Notes under the pieces: generated by a model
Database searches by the model: none
What the model saw: only the letters and a program-made list of their open reading frames with translations
What the model was told of the DNA's origin: nothing
Shown: positions 48,605 to 59,590 of the stretch, in pieces
Numbering within the stretch: the stretch's first letter is position 1
Layout of the letters: each line of letters starts with the position of its first letter
Translations under genes and position numbers: made by a program
Source: Unio delphinus
Lineage: Eukaryota; Mollusca; Bivalvia; Unionida; Unionidae
Direction of reading: 5' to 3'
Length of the DNA stretch: 64,000 bases
Assembly (NCBI GenBank): GCA_029339505.1
Contig: JAQISU010000132.1
Coordinates: 6,566,501 to 6,630,500 of the forward strand

Positions 48605-49078
48605 AGGATAGTTGAGTGCAGAATATTTAGTTGTAAACAGACAAATCCATAATTACAGCTATCTCATTTTGTTGTAAACAGACAAATCTGTAATTACAGC
48701 TATGATCTCATTTTGTTGTAACAGATAAAAATCTGTAAATACATCTATCTCATTTTGTGTAAACAGACAAATCTGTAATTACAGCTATCTCATTTTGTTG
48801 TAAACAGACATCTGTAATTACAGTTATCTCATTTTGTTGTAACAGATAAATCTGTAATTACATCTATCTCATTTTGTGTAAACAGACAAATTTGTAATGA
48901 CAGCTATCTCATTTTGTTGTAAACAGACAAATCTGTAATTACAGCTATGATCTCATTTTGTTGTATACAGATAAATCTGTAATTACAGCTATCTCATTTT
49001 GTTTTAAACAGATAAATCTGTAATTACAGCTATCTCATTTTGTTGTAAACAGACAAATCTGTAACTACAGCTACCGGT
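48605..49078. repeat. 41-bp minisatellite, about 11 copies
   Basis: Unit AAACAGACAAATCTGTAATT + ACAGCTATCTCATTTTGTTG + T. Each copy carries TCTGTAATTACAG, an acceptor-like sequence. Unique intron sequence (49079-49512) follows to exon 13. Confidence 0.94.
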
Positions 49079-49512
49079 ATCCATTTTTGTAATTCTATGT
49101 CGGTCATGTATTACTGTGTTTTTCTATTGTTTTTCTAAGAAGTACTATTAGACTCTTCTAACAGATGGATGTATATTATAATACCAAGTTTAAACTATTG
49201 ATAGAAAAAATAATGGTAGAATATTTCTCAAATACATTTGATCATGTATTCATTTTAAAGCAACCCTAGGAAATGTTTTATACTAATTTCATCTTCCATA
49301 CATCAATATGCTGGAAAACATTTTATACTAATTTCATATTTCCATACCTGAATGCATTATTTCCTTGGGAGGAAAACAATGGCAAGGGAGCATTTTTGGG
49401 TGGTTGGGCAAATCTGGGAATGAGTACACTATATTCTTAATGACATGATAATAAAATGAAACACATAAGGACCATGAAGGTAATAGATTGTGATGTATGT
49501 ATTATTTTACAG

Positions 49513-49652
49513 AGATACATGCAGAACCCAATGGACCTATACCATGACAAACTGTTTTCCTTGCTTCCAAAGACGTCCATCACTGACCCACCCAAGCATA
49601 AGAAAACACTAACCCATGTGGAAGAGCTGGAGACACACTTCTTTGCTGTCCA
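49513..49652 (+). CDS. Exon 13, conserved basic/polar region
   Basis: Acceptor GTATTATTTTACAG, donor GTCCA|GTAAGT. It encodes 46 codons plus two bases: RYMQNPMDLYHDKLFSLLPK, TSITDPPKHKKTLTHVEELE, THFFAVQ. The Pro- and His-rich centre with KHKK is basic; the ends are amphipathic. It lies about 30 residues before the membrane helix of exon 14, so it probably sits close to the membrane face. No family is recognised. Confidence 0.9.
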
Positions 49653-49829
49653 GTAAGTTGCGCGATCATTCTAACATTGTATATTTATTTATAATTGCCA
49701 AAACATAATTTCATAAAACTCATATATGACTATGTGGAATAATAACATTTAGCATCAACACACAGTAACATGATGTTGTTAGTCATTCAATTTGTGAATC
49801 TTGTTGAATATTATAATATACTTCAGTAG

Positions 49830-50136
49830 GGTTGTAGAAATACCACTTGGATTACCATATATATACTAAAAAGTGTAGAAATACCACTTGGATTACCATA
49901 TATACTTATAGGTGTATAAATACCACTTGGATTACCATATATGCTAATAGGTGTAGAAATACCAGAAGGATTACCATATATACTTATAGGTGTAGAAATA
50001 CCACTTGGATTACCATATATGCTAATAGGTGTAGAAATACCACTTGGATTACCATATCTACTAATAGGTGTAGAAATACCACTTGGATTACCATATATAC
50101 TTATAGGTGAAGAAATACCACTTGGATTACAATGTA
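49830..50136. repeat. 39-bp minisatellite, left part, about 8 copies
   Basis: Unit GGTGTAGAAATACCACTTGG + ATTACCATATATACTTATA. Same family as 52104-53420; the two were one array before the Tigger-like insertion. Confidence 0.96.
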
Positions 50137-52103
50137 CACCGCTCCCTCGATAACTCGCGCACAACGGGGTCCAAAAACATCGACCGCACTATAAGCGAGG
50201 GCGCAAGTTACCGAGGGACCTATAAAAAAACTAATAAAGAGATGGGAGATTGACAGATAGGCGAAAGGGGGGGGGGGGGCATTGTTAAATACTCGTTTTA
50301 TAATCGTGCTGAAAATAACTGTGAATAAATATTTCTTTATAAAGGTGTTGTTCATTTTTCTTTATAAATTACCTTTAATTTCTGGATAAAATATCTTGAA
50401 AAGAGCGTAAAAACAAACATTATTCCACGAGGTATCAGTACTCTTAACATGTGTATCGCTAAACACATTGTGTATTACGTCACTGCTTTTTGTATTGATT
50501 TGGATACATTATAGTTTTATTGTTTGTTCAAAATGAATCAAGATTTATTTTATCAAAAAAGATTACATTCATATCGAAAAACGACAACGTCGAAACTTGT
50601 GTTGATCTAAAACTTGTGTTGATCTAAAACGTAAAATTCTGCTATCACTAAATAGATACATAGATAGATTGATTAGATAGATAGATAGAGTAAAATGTAA
50701 AAAAAAACAACATTACAAAGATAAACCATTACCAACCATGAATTTAATGGGTCTAAACGTCAGACATGTAAAAAAAAAATATATAAAAATTATTTAAATC
50801 ATCCGATAGCATAGACCAGCCTCATCACAATTATAAACTTGGTCGTCTGTTTATCCATCACGGGTCAGTATCTCTCGGAGTTGGTTGGGATAACTAGATG
50901 CGGCCGCCTGATTTGCTGAGTGTATCTCTCCCGACAAAGAATTTTGTTTTATTCCATGTCGGCGCTGGAATCTCCAAAGCCATCCATGGCTTGCCATGAA
51001 ATCTGATTCATTATCCATAGTTTTTGCCATTTTCTCTGCCTGGACATTGAGAATTGTTCCCGAAATCTGAACACTTTGTTTACGTTGTTGTGTGAACAAG
51101 GTGTACACAGCATCATCTAATTCTGTGTCGTTTGCAGTGCGTGCCCGTTTCCGTTTAAATCCATCATCAGAATCAACTTCATGCAAATAATCCCGAAATT
51201 TCTGCTCATCCTTGAGCCAACCTCTGAGTGTCGACTCGGCAAGTTTAAGTTCACTACAAACTTTTGATCTTGATTCACCATTACGAACCCTCTCTATGAC
51301 AGTAAGCTTTTCATTCACCGAGTACGCCTTTCGCTTGATTCCCTTGCTCTCCATGATCATATTTACAAATGATTAGGATAAATTACTGATTAATATATAC
51401 TTTAATGACAATAAGTACATACTATTTGAAACCATGTTCGATTGGTCCAACTAATTTGATCGATGTTGAGACACGATATTGACCACAAGAGTTTATGCAT
51501 GTAGGATTTGCATTCCTTTGAACTTTTGTATTGTGCGTCTTTTACCTGATTTGATACAAAAGACCGCCTTATAAAACAAAGCAGGTCTATTTTAACTGAG
51601 TTTTACAATGCAACAAACACTTCCCCAAGTCGTCGATCAAAACGCAGCCGGCAGTTAATTAGGTTCTCACAGATGTGCTCGCGGGCATCGATGTGACGGT
51701 CAATTGACTCTTTTCATGTTTGAATAGAAGAGAACATGCAACGATTATACTGCTTACACTGCAACACAATGAAAAGATTAAAACACTAATTTCCCGTATA
51801 CATAAACAGTATGATTATTTACAGTGAACTGAGAAAATATTTTTTTCGATAAAATCTAACAAGATATGTGATTCCTTATTAAAACCTGAAAATTTCACGA
51901 TTTTAATTCTAACTTTTCGGACACTAACCGTCATTTTCGACGATAAAACGGGCGATGTATCAAGGTTTCATTCACCAGTTCTGATCACGATTTTCTTCAT
52001 TTTTAAAAAATATTTTCTTTTTTAAAAAATGGGATCCACGCCGGACACCGCGTTATAAGCGGGTTCGCGAGTTATCAGGGTGCGAGTTATCGAGGGAGCG
52101 GTG
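50137..52103 (-). mobile_element. pogo/Tigger-like element, 1967 bp, inserted in the 39-bp array
   Basis: Terminal inverted repeats CACCGCTCCCTCGATAACTC on the left and its reverse complement at the right end. TA duplications lie at 50135-50136 and 52104-52105. Removing the element and one TA restores GGATTACAATGTATATTCAT, a normal unit of the array. A transposase N-terminal frame lies inside on the minus strand, plus a G-run at about 50266-50278. The DDE region is missing apart from its first motif. Confidence 0.93.
50851..51360 (-). pseudogene. Tigger/pogo transposase, N-terminal DNA-binding part, 169 codons
   Basis: Starts MIMESKGIKRKAYSVNEKL. Residues about 9-60 form a Psq-type helix-turn-helix (KVCSELKLAESTLRGWLKDE). 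Residues about 85-150 match a CENP-B/Tc5-type second helix-turn-helix (ESDFMASHGWLWRFQRRHGI). Family members usually reach about 500-600 residues with a DDE domain. Here the frame stops (TAA) after LTRDG. Beyond the stop the same frame reads TDDQVYNCDEAGLCYRM, where CDEAGL is the first catalytic-Asp motif, before homology is lost near 50800. So it is a deletion derivative with one visible nonsense codon. The DNA-binding half is intact. Confidence 0.88.
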
Positions 52104-53420
52104 TATATTCATAGGTGTAGAAATACCACAAGGATTGTCATATATGCTTATAGGTGTAGAAATACCACTTGGATTACCATATATACTAATAGGTGTAGAA
52201 ATACCACTTGGATTACAATGTATATTCATAGGTGTAGAAATACCAGAAGGATTACCATATATACTTATAGGTGTAGAAATACCACTTGATATAGGTGTAG
52301 AAATACCACTTGGATTACCATATATGCTAATAGGTGTAGAAATACCACTTGGATTACCATATCTACTAATAGGTGTAGAAATACCACTTGGATTACCATA
52401 TATACTTATAGGTGAAGAAATACCACTTGGATTACAATGTATATTCATAGGTGTAGAAATACCACTTGGATTGCCATATATGCTAATAGGTGTAGAAATA
52501 CCACTTGGATTACCATATCTACTAATTGGTGTAGAAATACCACTTGGATTACCATATCTACTTATAGGTGAAGAAATACCAATTGGATTACAATGTATAC
52601 TCATAGGTGAAGAAATACCACAAGGATTACCATATATACTAATATGTGTAGAAATACCACAAGGAATACCATATATGCTAATAGGTGTAGAAATACAAAT
52701 TGGATTACCATATATGCTAATATGTGTAGAAATACCACAAGGATTGCCATATATGCTAATAGGTGTAGAAATACCACTTGGATTACAATGCATATTCATA
52801 GATGTAGAAATACCACTTGGATTACAATGTATACTTATAGGTGTAGAAATACCACTTGGATTACAATGTATACTTATGGGTGTAGAAATACCACTTGGAT
52901 TACCATATATACTTATAGGTGAAGAAATACCACTTGGATTACAATGTATATATAGGTGTAGAAATACCACTTGGATTACCATATATACTAATAAGTGTAG
53001 AAATACCACTTGGATTACCATATATACTAATAGGTGTAGAAATACCACTTGGATTACAATGTATATTCATAGGTGTAGAAATACCACAAGGATTACCATA
53101 TATACCAATAGGTGTAGAAATACCACTTGGATTAGAATGTATATTCATAGGTGTAGAAATACCACTTGGATTACAATATATACTTATAGGTGTAGAAATA
53201 CCACTTTGATTACCATATATACTTATAGGTATAGAAATACCATTTGGATTACCATATATGCTAATAGGTGTAGAAATACCACAAGGATTGCCATATATAC
53301 TTATAGGTGTAGAAATATCACTTGGATTACCATATAATTATGCTAATAGGTGTAGAAATACCACAAGGATTACCATATATACTAATAGGTGCAGAAATAC
53401 CACAAGGATTTCCATATATA
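52104..53420. repeat. 39-bp minisatellite, right part, about 33 copies
   Basis: Units as in 49830-50136 with subtypes (CCATATATGCTAATA, CAATGTATATTCATA, CCATATCTACTAATA). Orders of subtypes recur between 49930-50136 and 52230-52440, implying block duplication before the insertion. 39 = 13 codons, so frames of 400 (plus) and 331 (minus) codons remain open; artefacts. One unit is truncated near 52288. Confidence 0.96.
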
Positions 53421-53569
53421 CGCCTAGTCTGATGGTAAGCAGCATAGACCCTGTCCTGATGTTGCATCTTGTGCCAGCAGACCAGGGTGTATGTTGTTTA
53501 CTGATTACCATTGATAGACTGCATGGACCCAGATCTTGCATCTTGAATTGTGCAAGTTTGCAGCGGGAC

Positions 53570-53730
53570 TTATAAATGAAGACTTATGGTACAGATTGGC
53601 CCCACCCCCAGACTTATGGTACAGATTGGCCCCACCCCCAGACTTGTGGTACAGATTGGCCCCACCCCATGACTTATGGTACAGATTGGCCCCACCCCCA
53701 GACTTATGGTACAGATTGGCCCCACCCGCA
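53570..53730. repeat. 30-bp repeat, 5 copies
   Basis: GACTTATGGTACAGATTGGC + CCCACCCCCA in tandem, with two single-base variants. Comparatively GC-rich. Confidence 0.95.
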
Positions 53731-54133
53731 GCTGTCTGGCCAGCTTACTAAAATATGGTTACATCTAATACTAGAGAAATTTCGCAAAAGGCAGCTAGAC
53801 ACAGTGTACTAAGCTGATTTGAAAATTGAACATTATTTAGGAAGATTTGTGCTTGTTCCCAAATATAAAAAATAACATCAGTTTGTACAAAATGGTAAAA
53901 TGGTAAAATAAAGTCCAGTATATTTTCTATTACTTTATTTCCACACTTTTACTTTTGTGGCAAAACTAAAAAATTATGTAGGAAATATTATGTCTATGTT
54001 AAACTTGTGATGCAGATTTGCCTTTTTGCTATTCCCATTTCTAAAGTTTTCTTATTTTTACATTTTTCTCGGTTCACCTATCTTCACCATCCAAATACCA
54101 TTTACATGATGCTTAGTATTTCCCTTTTGTAAA
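53731..54133. other. Intron 13, no feature seen
   Basis: Unique AT-rich sequence up to the next transposon. Confidence 0.5.
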
Positions 54134-54135
54134 TA

Positions 54136-55897
54136 CAGTAAATCCTGTTATGAGAGACCACCCCTTCTGGCAATAAAAAGTGGTCTCTCAAGACAGGTGG
54201 TCTCTCATAGCAAGTTCGTACAAAAAGAACAGTTTCCAAGGTCCAGTTTTAGAACGATTTCAAGAAAAATAACCACATACACTGTACATATATTCTATGC
54301 TTTATTAATAGTTCTAGCTAAAATATTGTATGCATTCATCTGAAAACAAACTATATAGCAATACAGGTATACTTCTATCATTAAACATGAAATTACATTT
54401 ACATTTGAAGATCACATATTTTAGCATATAAAATCATTTGTCAATTACACCTTTTCCTTTATAACAATCTAAATTTGTTTTACTGACGATTACACCACTT
54501 TTTTGAAGAAAGGGTCTGTTCTTTTTTCCACTTCTTTCAGTTGCAATAAATATTTTCTCCAGCCTTAAAATTTGTCTCTTTAGTTTGAGGTTCATCCATT
54601 GTTACTAAGGTTCTAGGTGTTAAAAGTATTATTGCTCAGTTGTAGTATCCAATGTAAAGATGATTTGGACAGAAATGTGGGAAAATATGAAAAATATATA
54701 CATTTTATCTAATAATTAATGAAATAAAAATAAACAATAATCTTATCCAGAAACAAAATCATTTATTCAGAGACAGTAAGTCAATAGCTTTATTCAAAGA
54801 TGACATACATGGATTAACTCTATCAGCCAAGTGTGTAACTCTATTAGCCAAGTGTGTAACTCTATAAGCCAAGTGTGTAACTCTATAAGCCAAGTGTGTA
54901 ACCTGGTTGTACCAAGTTGAATAGACAACAGCTTTGTGATTGGGATGTAATCTCCTAATATCAGGGAGAAAAACAACAAACATCGCAAGTCATCACAACA
55001 CTATCAATTGAATCCCACAAACAATTCTCTCTTGCTGGTTTAATAGGCAATGACTTTATTCACCCCCAGCAATATCGATTAACTTTAAAGACATACAATA
55101 TACATTACCACTACCTCAACTTAGGCAGTACAATAGCAGTTCATGACATGTACATCAGCCTGGTTTATGTATTGTAGCATCTATCACTGGTAGCAACAAT
55201 ACTTTTTTCTCTTTTTTTATAAAGATTACTCTTCTGTTTTTTAACAGAACAATCATTGCTAATCAAGCAGTCGTTGTAAAAATTGATTACATATAGGTCA
55301 GTGGTGTCTGTTCTCGCGCTACATTATACCATATAATGTCTAGTCTCGCGCTACATTCATTGATAGGGATGCTTGATTCTATGATAAGGCCGGGAAGCAG
55401 GCTAAGTGCGGGAATAATCAATCTGGTTCCCAGCTTTTTCTGTTTCTTGCATTACTCGCCCTTATATGAATAGTGGAGAACAACGCAGAGAGCATACGAA
55501 GCAGGAAATCAGATTAGGAAATCATCTATATATGGTTTATTCTAATTTGCAACAAAAACAGTAAAACACTATATGCATAGCTAACAAAAAAGTCAGACAT
55601 TGATAGTCAGCCTAATTTTTTCCCCAAAAAATTTCTAAAAATTTAAAATGGTTTGAGTGGGCATTTTTCCATGGATTAAATAAAGGTTGCTGGAGTTTTT
55701 CCTCATTTTTTGCAATGCGGTTGTTCATAGCAGTGTAAATATTCATATTTTGACAAGATATCACGGTCGTTGGTTGAGTTCAGCAGGTGGTTGCTCATAG
55801 AGTATTTATATAACAAAATCAATCCATGCATAATGATTGTGGTCGGAAATGAGAGGTGGTTGGTCATAGCAGATGTCGCTCATAACAGGTTTTACTG
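54136..55897. mobile_element. pogo-like non-autonomous DNA transposon, 1.76 kb
   Basis: Left end CAGTAAATCCTGTTATGAGA, right end (reverse strand) CAGTAAAACCTGTTATGAGC. TA lies on both sides (54134-54135 and 55898-55899). Subterminal GGTCTCTCA/GGTTGCTCATAG motifs appear near both ends, similar in style to 33546-34330. No transposase frame. It contains a 21-bp minisatellite and a two-copy CTCGCGCTACATT repeat (about 55312-55356). Confidence 0.88.
54798..54905. repeat. 21-bp repeat, 5 copies, inside the transposon
   Basis: TAACTCTATAAGCCAAGTGTG in tandem; an open reverse frame (THLAYRV repeated) results. Confidence 0.93.
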
Positions 55898-55899
55898 TA

Positions 55900-56337
55900 C
55901 CTATTACTACCTTTTGTAATTTGTGCATACCTATTACCTCCCTTTGTATCATGTTCATGCATGTTCATGTTCTTTGTCTATAACTTCTCTTTGCACCATA
56001 TGCATGCCTATTACCTCCCTTTGTATTGTGAGCATGCTTGTTAGTTCCCTTTGTCCTGTGTGCATATAAACTTCCTATACATGAAATATTCAGCATCATA
56101 AAGCATACATTTTGGTTGGCATAAAGAAGTCTCTTTGTTTTGTTTTTCATCTCTTTGGTAATGGATATAGTTATATATAGTTAATGCAGTGTCTGCCTAT
56201 TTGTCCATAAACAGTTTTGATTCTGGAGCACAACTACCAAACTGTTCAAAATATTTCAACCAGACTTAGATCAAATATCAAATGTTACATAGAAGTGTCT
56301 TTTTATATATATAATTTTCCACATTCAGTGTTTTCTG
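55900..56337. other. Intron 13, short degenerate repeats, no gene
   Basis: CTATTACCTCCCTTTGTA-like phrases recur about five times between 55900 and 56060 as a decayed ~45-bp array; the rest is unique. Confidence 0.55.
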
Positions 56338-56525
56338 TTGTTGGGTTTAATGCCATTTTGCAGCACAGGATAGGTTATACATGGCAGCCGGTGATAATGG
56401 TGGAAGAAGAACCCATGCATAGGAAAACCCATGGAAAGAACCACCGATCCATGAGAAGCTACCGGTAAACTTTCTCACATAACCACATTTGCCAAATCTG
56501 AGACTTGAACCCACACAGACTGAGT
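56338..56525 (-). mobile_element. SINE family A copy, inverted partner of 56944-57178
   Basis: TTTAATGCCATTTTGCAGCA, TATACATGGCAGCCGGT, the GGTGGAAGAAGAACCC region, TTTCTCACATAACCACATTT and TCTGAGACTTGAACCC match, in reverse, successive parts of 56944-57178. Confidence 0.85.
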
Positions 56526-56943
56526 TGAGATGTCAGTGTTTTTTAATGTTGCGATGGAAATAAATTGTAGCATGAGTAGTATTAAAAATGAGATTTCTGG
56601 ACCATATATACTTCCACTGGGTGGATATATCATCTCTGATTTAATTAGGATGTAGAATGCTTTTTCTTATATGAAATTTGTTTAATTAATTGGTTTTTAT
56701 GATATGGAATGAGTAAGCATATGCATTATTTCCCTTTCTGAAAAAATTCATAGTTTGTAAATGTTTTGTAAGTAAATTATTTGCATGCATCAGAGACACA
56801 CAATAACAATTTAGCATTCAGGTGTATGGTCAAGTGGCTTTGATAGGTTTTAGTCAGGTTTGCTTCATCTGCATTCTGGTGTTTTGACACAGTTTTGTGG
56901 GTTGTGAGAGTAAAGTCTTTTGCATCATTACACAACCTTAAAG

Positions 56944-57178
56944 GGGCCCAGAGTGGCCGAGTGGTCTAAAGCACTGTCCATTATGGATTACTGCCATCTC
57001 ACCTCTGTCTGCGTAGGTTGAAGTCTCAGATTCGGCCAATTCGGGTATGTGAGAAAGCTTGCCAGTAGCTTCTTGTGGGTCGGTGGTTCTTTCCGGGTTC
57101 TTCCTTCACCATTAATACTGGCAGCCATGTATAGCCTATCTTGTGCTGAAAAATGGCATTAAACCATACAAAAAACCC
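56944..57178 (+). mobile_element. SINE family A, most complete copy with tRNA-like head
   Basis: The head GGCCCAGAGTGGCCGAGTGG + TCTAAAGC resembles the A box region of a tRNA-Leu/Ser-type gene; GGTTGAAGTCTCAGATTC stands in for the B box. The body includes AGAAAGCTTGCCAGTAGCTT, TATAGCCTATCTTGTGCTGA and AAAATGGCATTAAACCATAC, then an A-rich end. The B box departs from consensus, so transcription by RNA polymerase III is doubtful now. Confidence 0.85.
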
Positions 57179-58104
57179 AAACACAACCTTACAATATTCT
57201 TCCTATAAAAAAAATTATTCTTTTCTTTTTTGCCTTATGGGTGAGAAATTGCATGCTTTCTTACCTTTATTAATTTAATTTACATTAATCAATGTTTACA
57301 TAGCCATCTTGTGGCATAGAATTTGATTTTTCCCTATTGCCCTGGTTTGGCTATCCATTGTATAAAGTAATATCCCCACTATACACTTACCTTATTCAAT
57401 GTAATATCCCCACTATGCACTTACCTTATTCAATGTAATACTTCCATTTAGAAATTATTATTTGCGTACATGTTGTGACGTTGTTCTTACCATAATATGT
57501 GCACACAAATGATGTCATAAACAAAATCAAAAGTATAAACACTTTGATTATAGTTAACTCCCTTTGACTTGGGTCAAAACTGATATTTGGAGGTTTATTT
57601 TTTTTATTTTATTTTTGGCATTGATACAACCTTCCAAGTTAATTGGTATTCCGACACCAAGTATGCATAATTGTAGATTCCATGAAAGTAATATTTTCGC
57701 AGGTTTAAGCAGCTGTTTTCTGACTCTTAAGTCATGCTGTGATTATGACACTTGTGCTTATATGTTAGTAAATAATAATTATGTAAGACACATCACTCAC
57801 TCAAACAACCAACTAAAATTATTTCTAAACAATCATGAAATATTTGTATGTGGCAGCTTTTCTAAAAAAATTGGACATATTTCACATGTTTATAGGTGTC
57901 TTGTAGATTTAGTAAATTTATGTATGTCTGTATATATCAAACGTTTGTTAACTGTTGTTGCACAATTCCAGTGCAGTCAACTAGTCAACTACCTTGTACT
58001 TTAGTTTCATTGTTGCTGTCTGCTTTCATTGTGCACTTAAAGACTGCATTGAACTCTCCATTCTGTGACAAGGGCTGATTTTTCATTACTTATCTTTGCG
58101 TGTG
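57179..58104. other. Intron 13, no gene seen
   Basis: Unique sequence with a two-copy 45-bp repeat at about 57360-57445 (TAATATCCCCACTATACACT). The 146-codon open frame at 57564-58004 is low-complexity in composition, lacks splice support in phase with exons 13/14 and shows no recognised domain. Confidence 0.5.
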
Positions 58105-58415
58105 ATAAGGATTTTTAACGTAGCTTTAAAAGTTTTTCAGTCATATCGCTATGATGTCTGCAGTGAGGCAGTTTATAGTGATGTCTAGCACTGGGGCATC
58201 ATGCCGCAGACATGTAGCACGATGTCCCACCCAGTCACTTTATCTTGACACCAGGTTGACCAGTCCAAACACTAACCTCTTAATGCTGAATGCCTAGTGA
58301 GGCAGCTCTTTGTACCATTTTTGTAAGTTGCTGGTATGACTCTGCCAGTGATCAAATCCATGACCTTTTGCTTTCACGTCAGATGCTTTAACTGCTTGGC
58401 TACAGAAGTAGTTAC
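58105..58415 (-). mobile_element. SINE family B copy
   Basis: Matches 36779-37092 almost throughout (TTTTTCAGTCATATCGCTAT, GATGTCTGCAGTGAGGCAGT, CTGGGGCATCATGCCGCAGA). The tRNA-like head is at the right end. It ends about 150 bp before exon 14. Confidence 0.82.
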
Positions 58416-58568
58416 TATCATGTCATGGTCTTTCCATTTCCGACACCCATTTTATTACAATGACTGATTTAATTGCATACCTTTTGTATTGGTTCTCCAT
58501 TTCAGATAACTATGCTCAAGAAGGGCCAGTTTTTTCCTGTAACTTTTGTCATGCATTCTTCATTTCAG

Positions 58569-58787
58569 AAAACCATTCTCTGACAAGGGCCGATTTCATC
58601 AGGTAGGTCACGAGAGAATGCAATACATTGGACGACAGTTTTTGTCCGAGTTGGGATTCTCACAGTGGCGGAGTAAGGAGTTCTGGGGAATGCTCCTGCT
58701 GCTCTTGGTGGTTTTCTTCATCCGCATGTTCATGCACTACATTGGACAGTGGCTTTTCCTCAGCGCCATCAAGATACCCATCAATAT
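58569..58787 (+). CDS. Exon 14, transmembrane segment
   Basis: Acceptor CTTCATTTCAG, donor AATAT|GTAAGT. One base completes Gln, then 72 codons. A polar amphipathic lead-in (KPFSDKGRFHQVGHERMQYI, GRQFLSELGFSQWRSKEF) is followed by a hydrophobic helix (WGMLLLLLVVFFIRMFMHYI, then GQWLFLSAIKIPIN). This is long enough for one membrane span, with Arg and His in its distal half. Being in the middle of the protein, it is likely the first of one or more spans that continue beyond the window. Phase 2 out. Confidence 0.9.
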
Positions 58788-59590
58788 GTAAGTGGGGGTG
58801 GAGAAAGTCACAAATATTTTACACAATTTAACCTTGTAATTATTTTTCTTGCTTCAGTGTAGTAGTTTTGCTATCTTAAGGCTTTCTATTGTAAGCACCT
58901 GGAATAAAGATGAGAACACCATTATATTTGGATGTACCATAACTGGAAATGAGTTAAAATTATTTTGAGAAGAAAAAGAAAACAGGCTCGATTGAACTTG
59001 TGTTCCATTTCCACCAAAGGAAAAGCCTATGTATTGAACAACATAATTGTATACAGAACATTTTATGTTAGTTTTGCATTGGCAATGTAATGGCTATGTA
59101 ACTGAAAGAGGACTGTTTATGGACTTGTGTATGGAGATGTGGAGCTGGTATCAAACTGGACATCATTGCATCGAGGTGGACATTATAGTGACTATTTAGA
59201 ACCAAGGAGCTTCTGGGTCATATCTGCTGTTACAGAGGAAATTTTCTTGAAATCTGTCTTTGGCTACAAGCTGAAATAGTGCACTCTCTCTTACATGTGT
59301 CTTTGTGCTAGTTTTTTGAAAAAGTGTTATCACATTCATGTTTGGGCATACAGGTTTGGCCAAGTCTGGACTGATGTCCATCTGTCCATCACACCTTGAC
59401 TGAGTTTGCACTTAGGTCAGTATTCAGGTGTTTTAATTAAATTTTCAGTTTTCAGGCACATTATTGGTGTTTCTCTCAATAGGTTTTCAGTCTTTTTGTC
59501 ACCATAATGGTGTTTTCTTGATTAGGTTGTTTTTAAGTAGGTTTTCAGTCTTAATGCACTGAATATTCATGTTCCCTGAGCTCATCAGTT
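58788..59590. other. Intron 14 start, no feature seen
   Basis: Unique sequence after the exon 14 donor; from about 59440 phrases such as TTAGGTTTTCAGTCTT foreshadow the following array. Confidence 0.5.

Noticed and set aside
52053..53337. Plus (400 codons) and minus (331 codons) open frames
   Set aside because: Both strands are open across the 39-bp repeat; a period divisible by three keeps the frame. No non-repeat coding sequence attached.
56944..57040. tRNA gene
   Set aside because: Only the A-box region is good; the B box is off consensus, the cloverleaf does not close, and the sequence continues into a repeated SINE body. Same for the heads at 16500, 37092 and 58415.
57564..58004. 146-codon open frame as an extra exon or gene
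   Set aside because: No phase-compatible splice sites between exons 13 and 14, whose split codon already joins (CA + A), and no recognisable domain.
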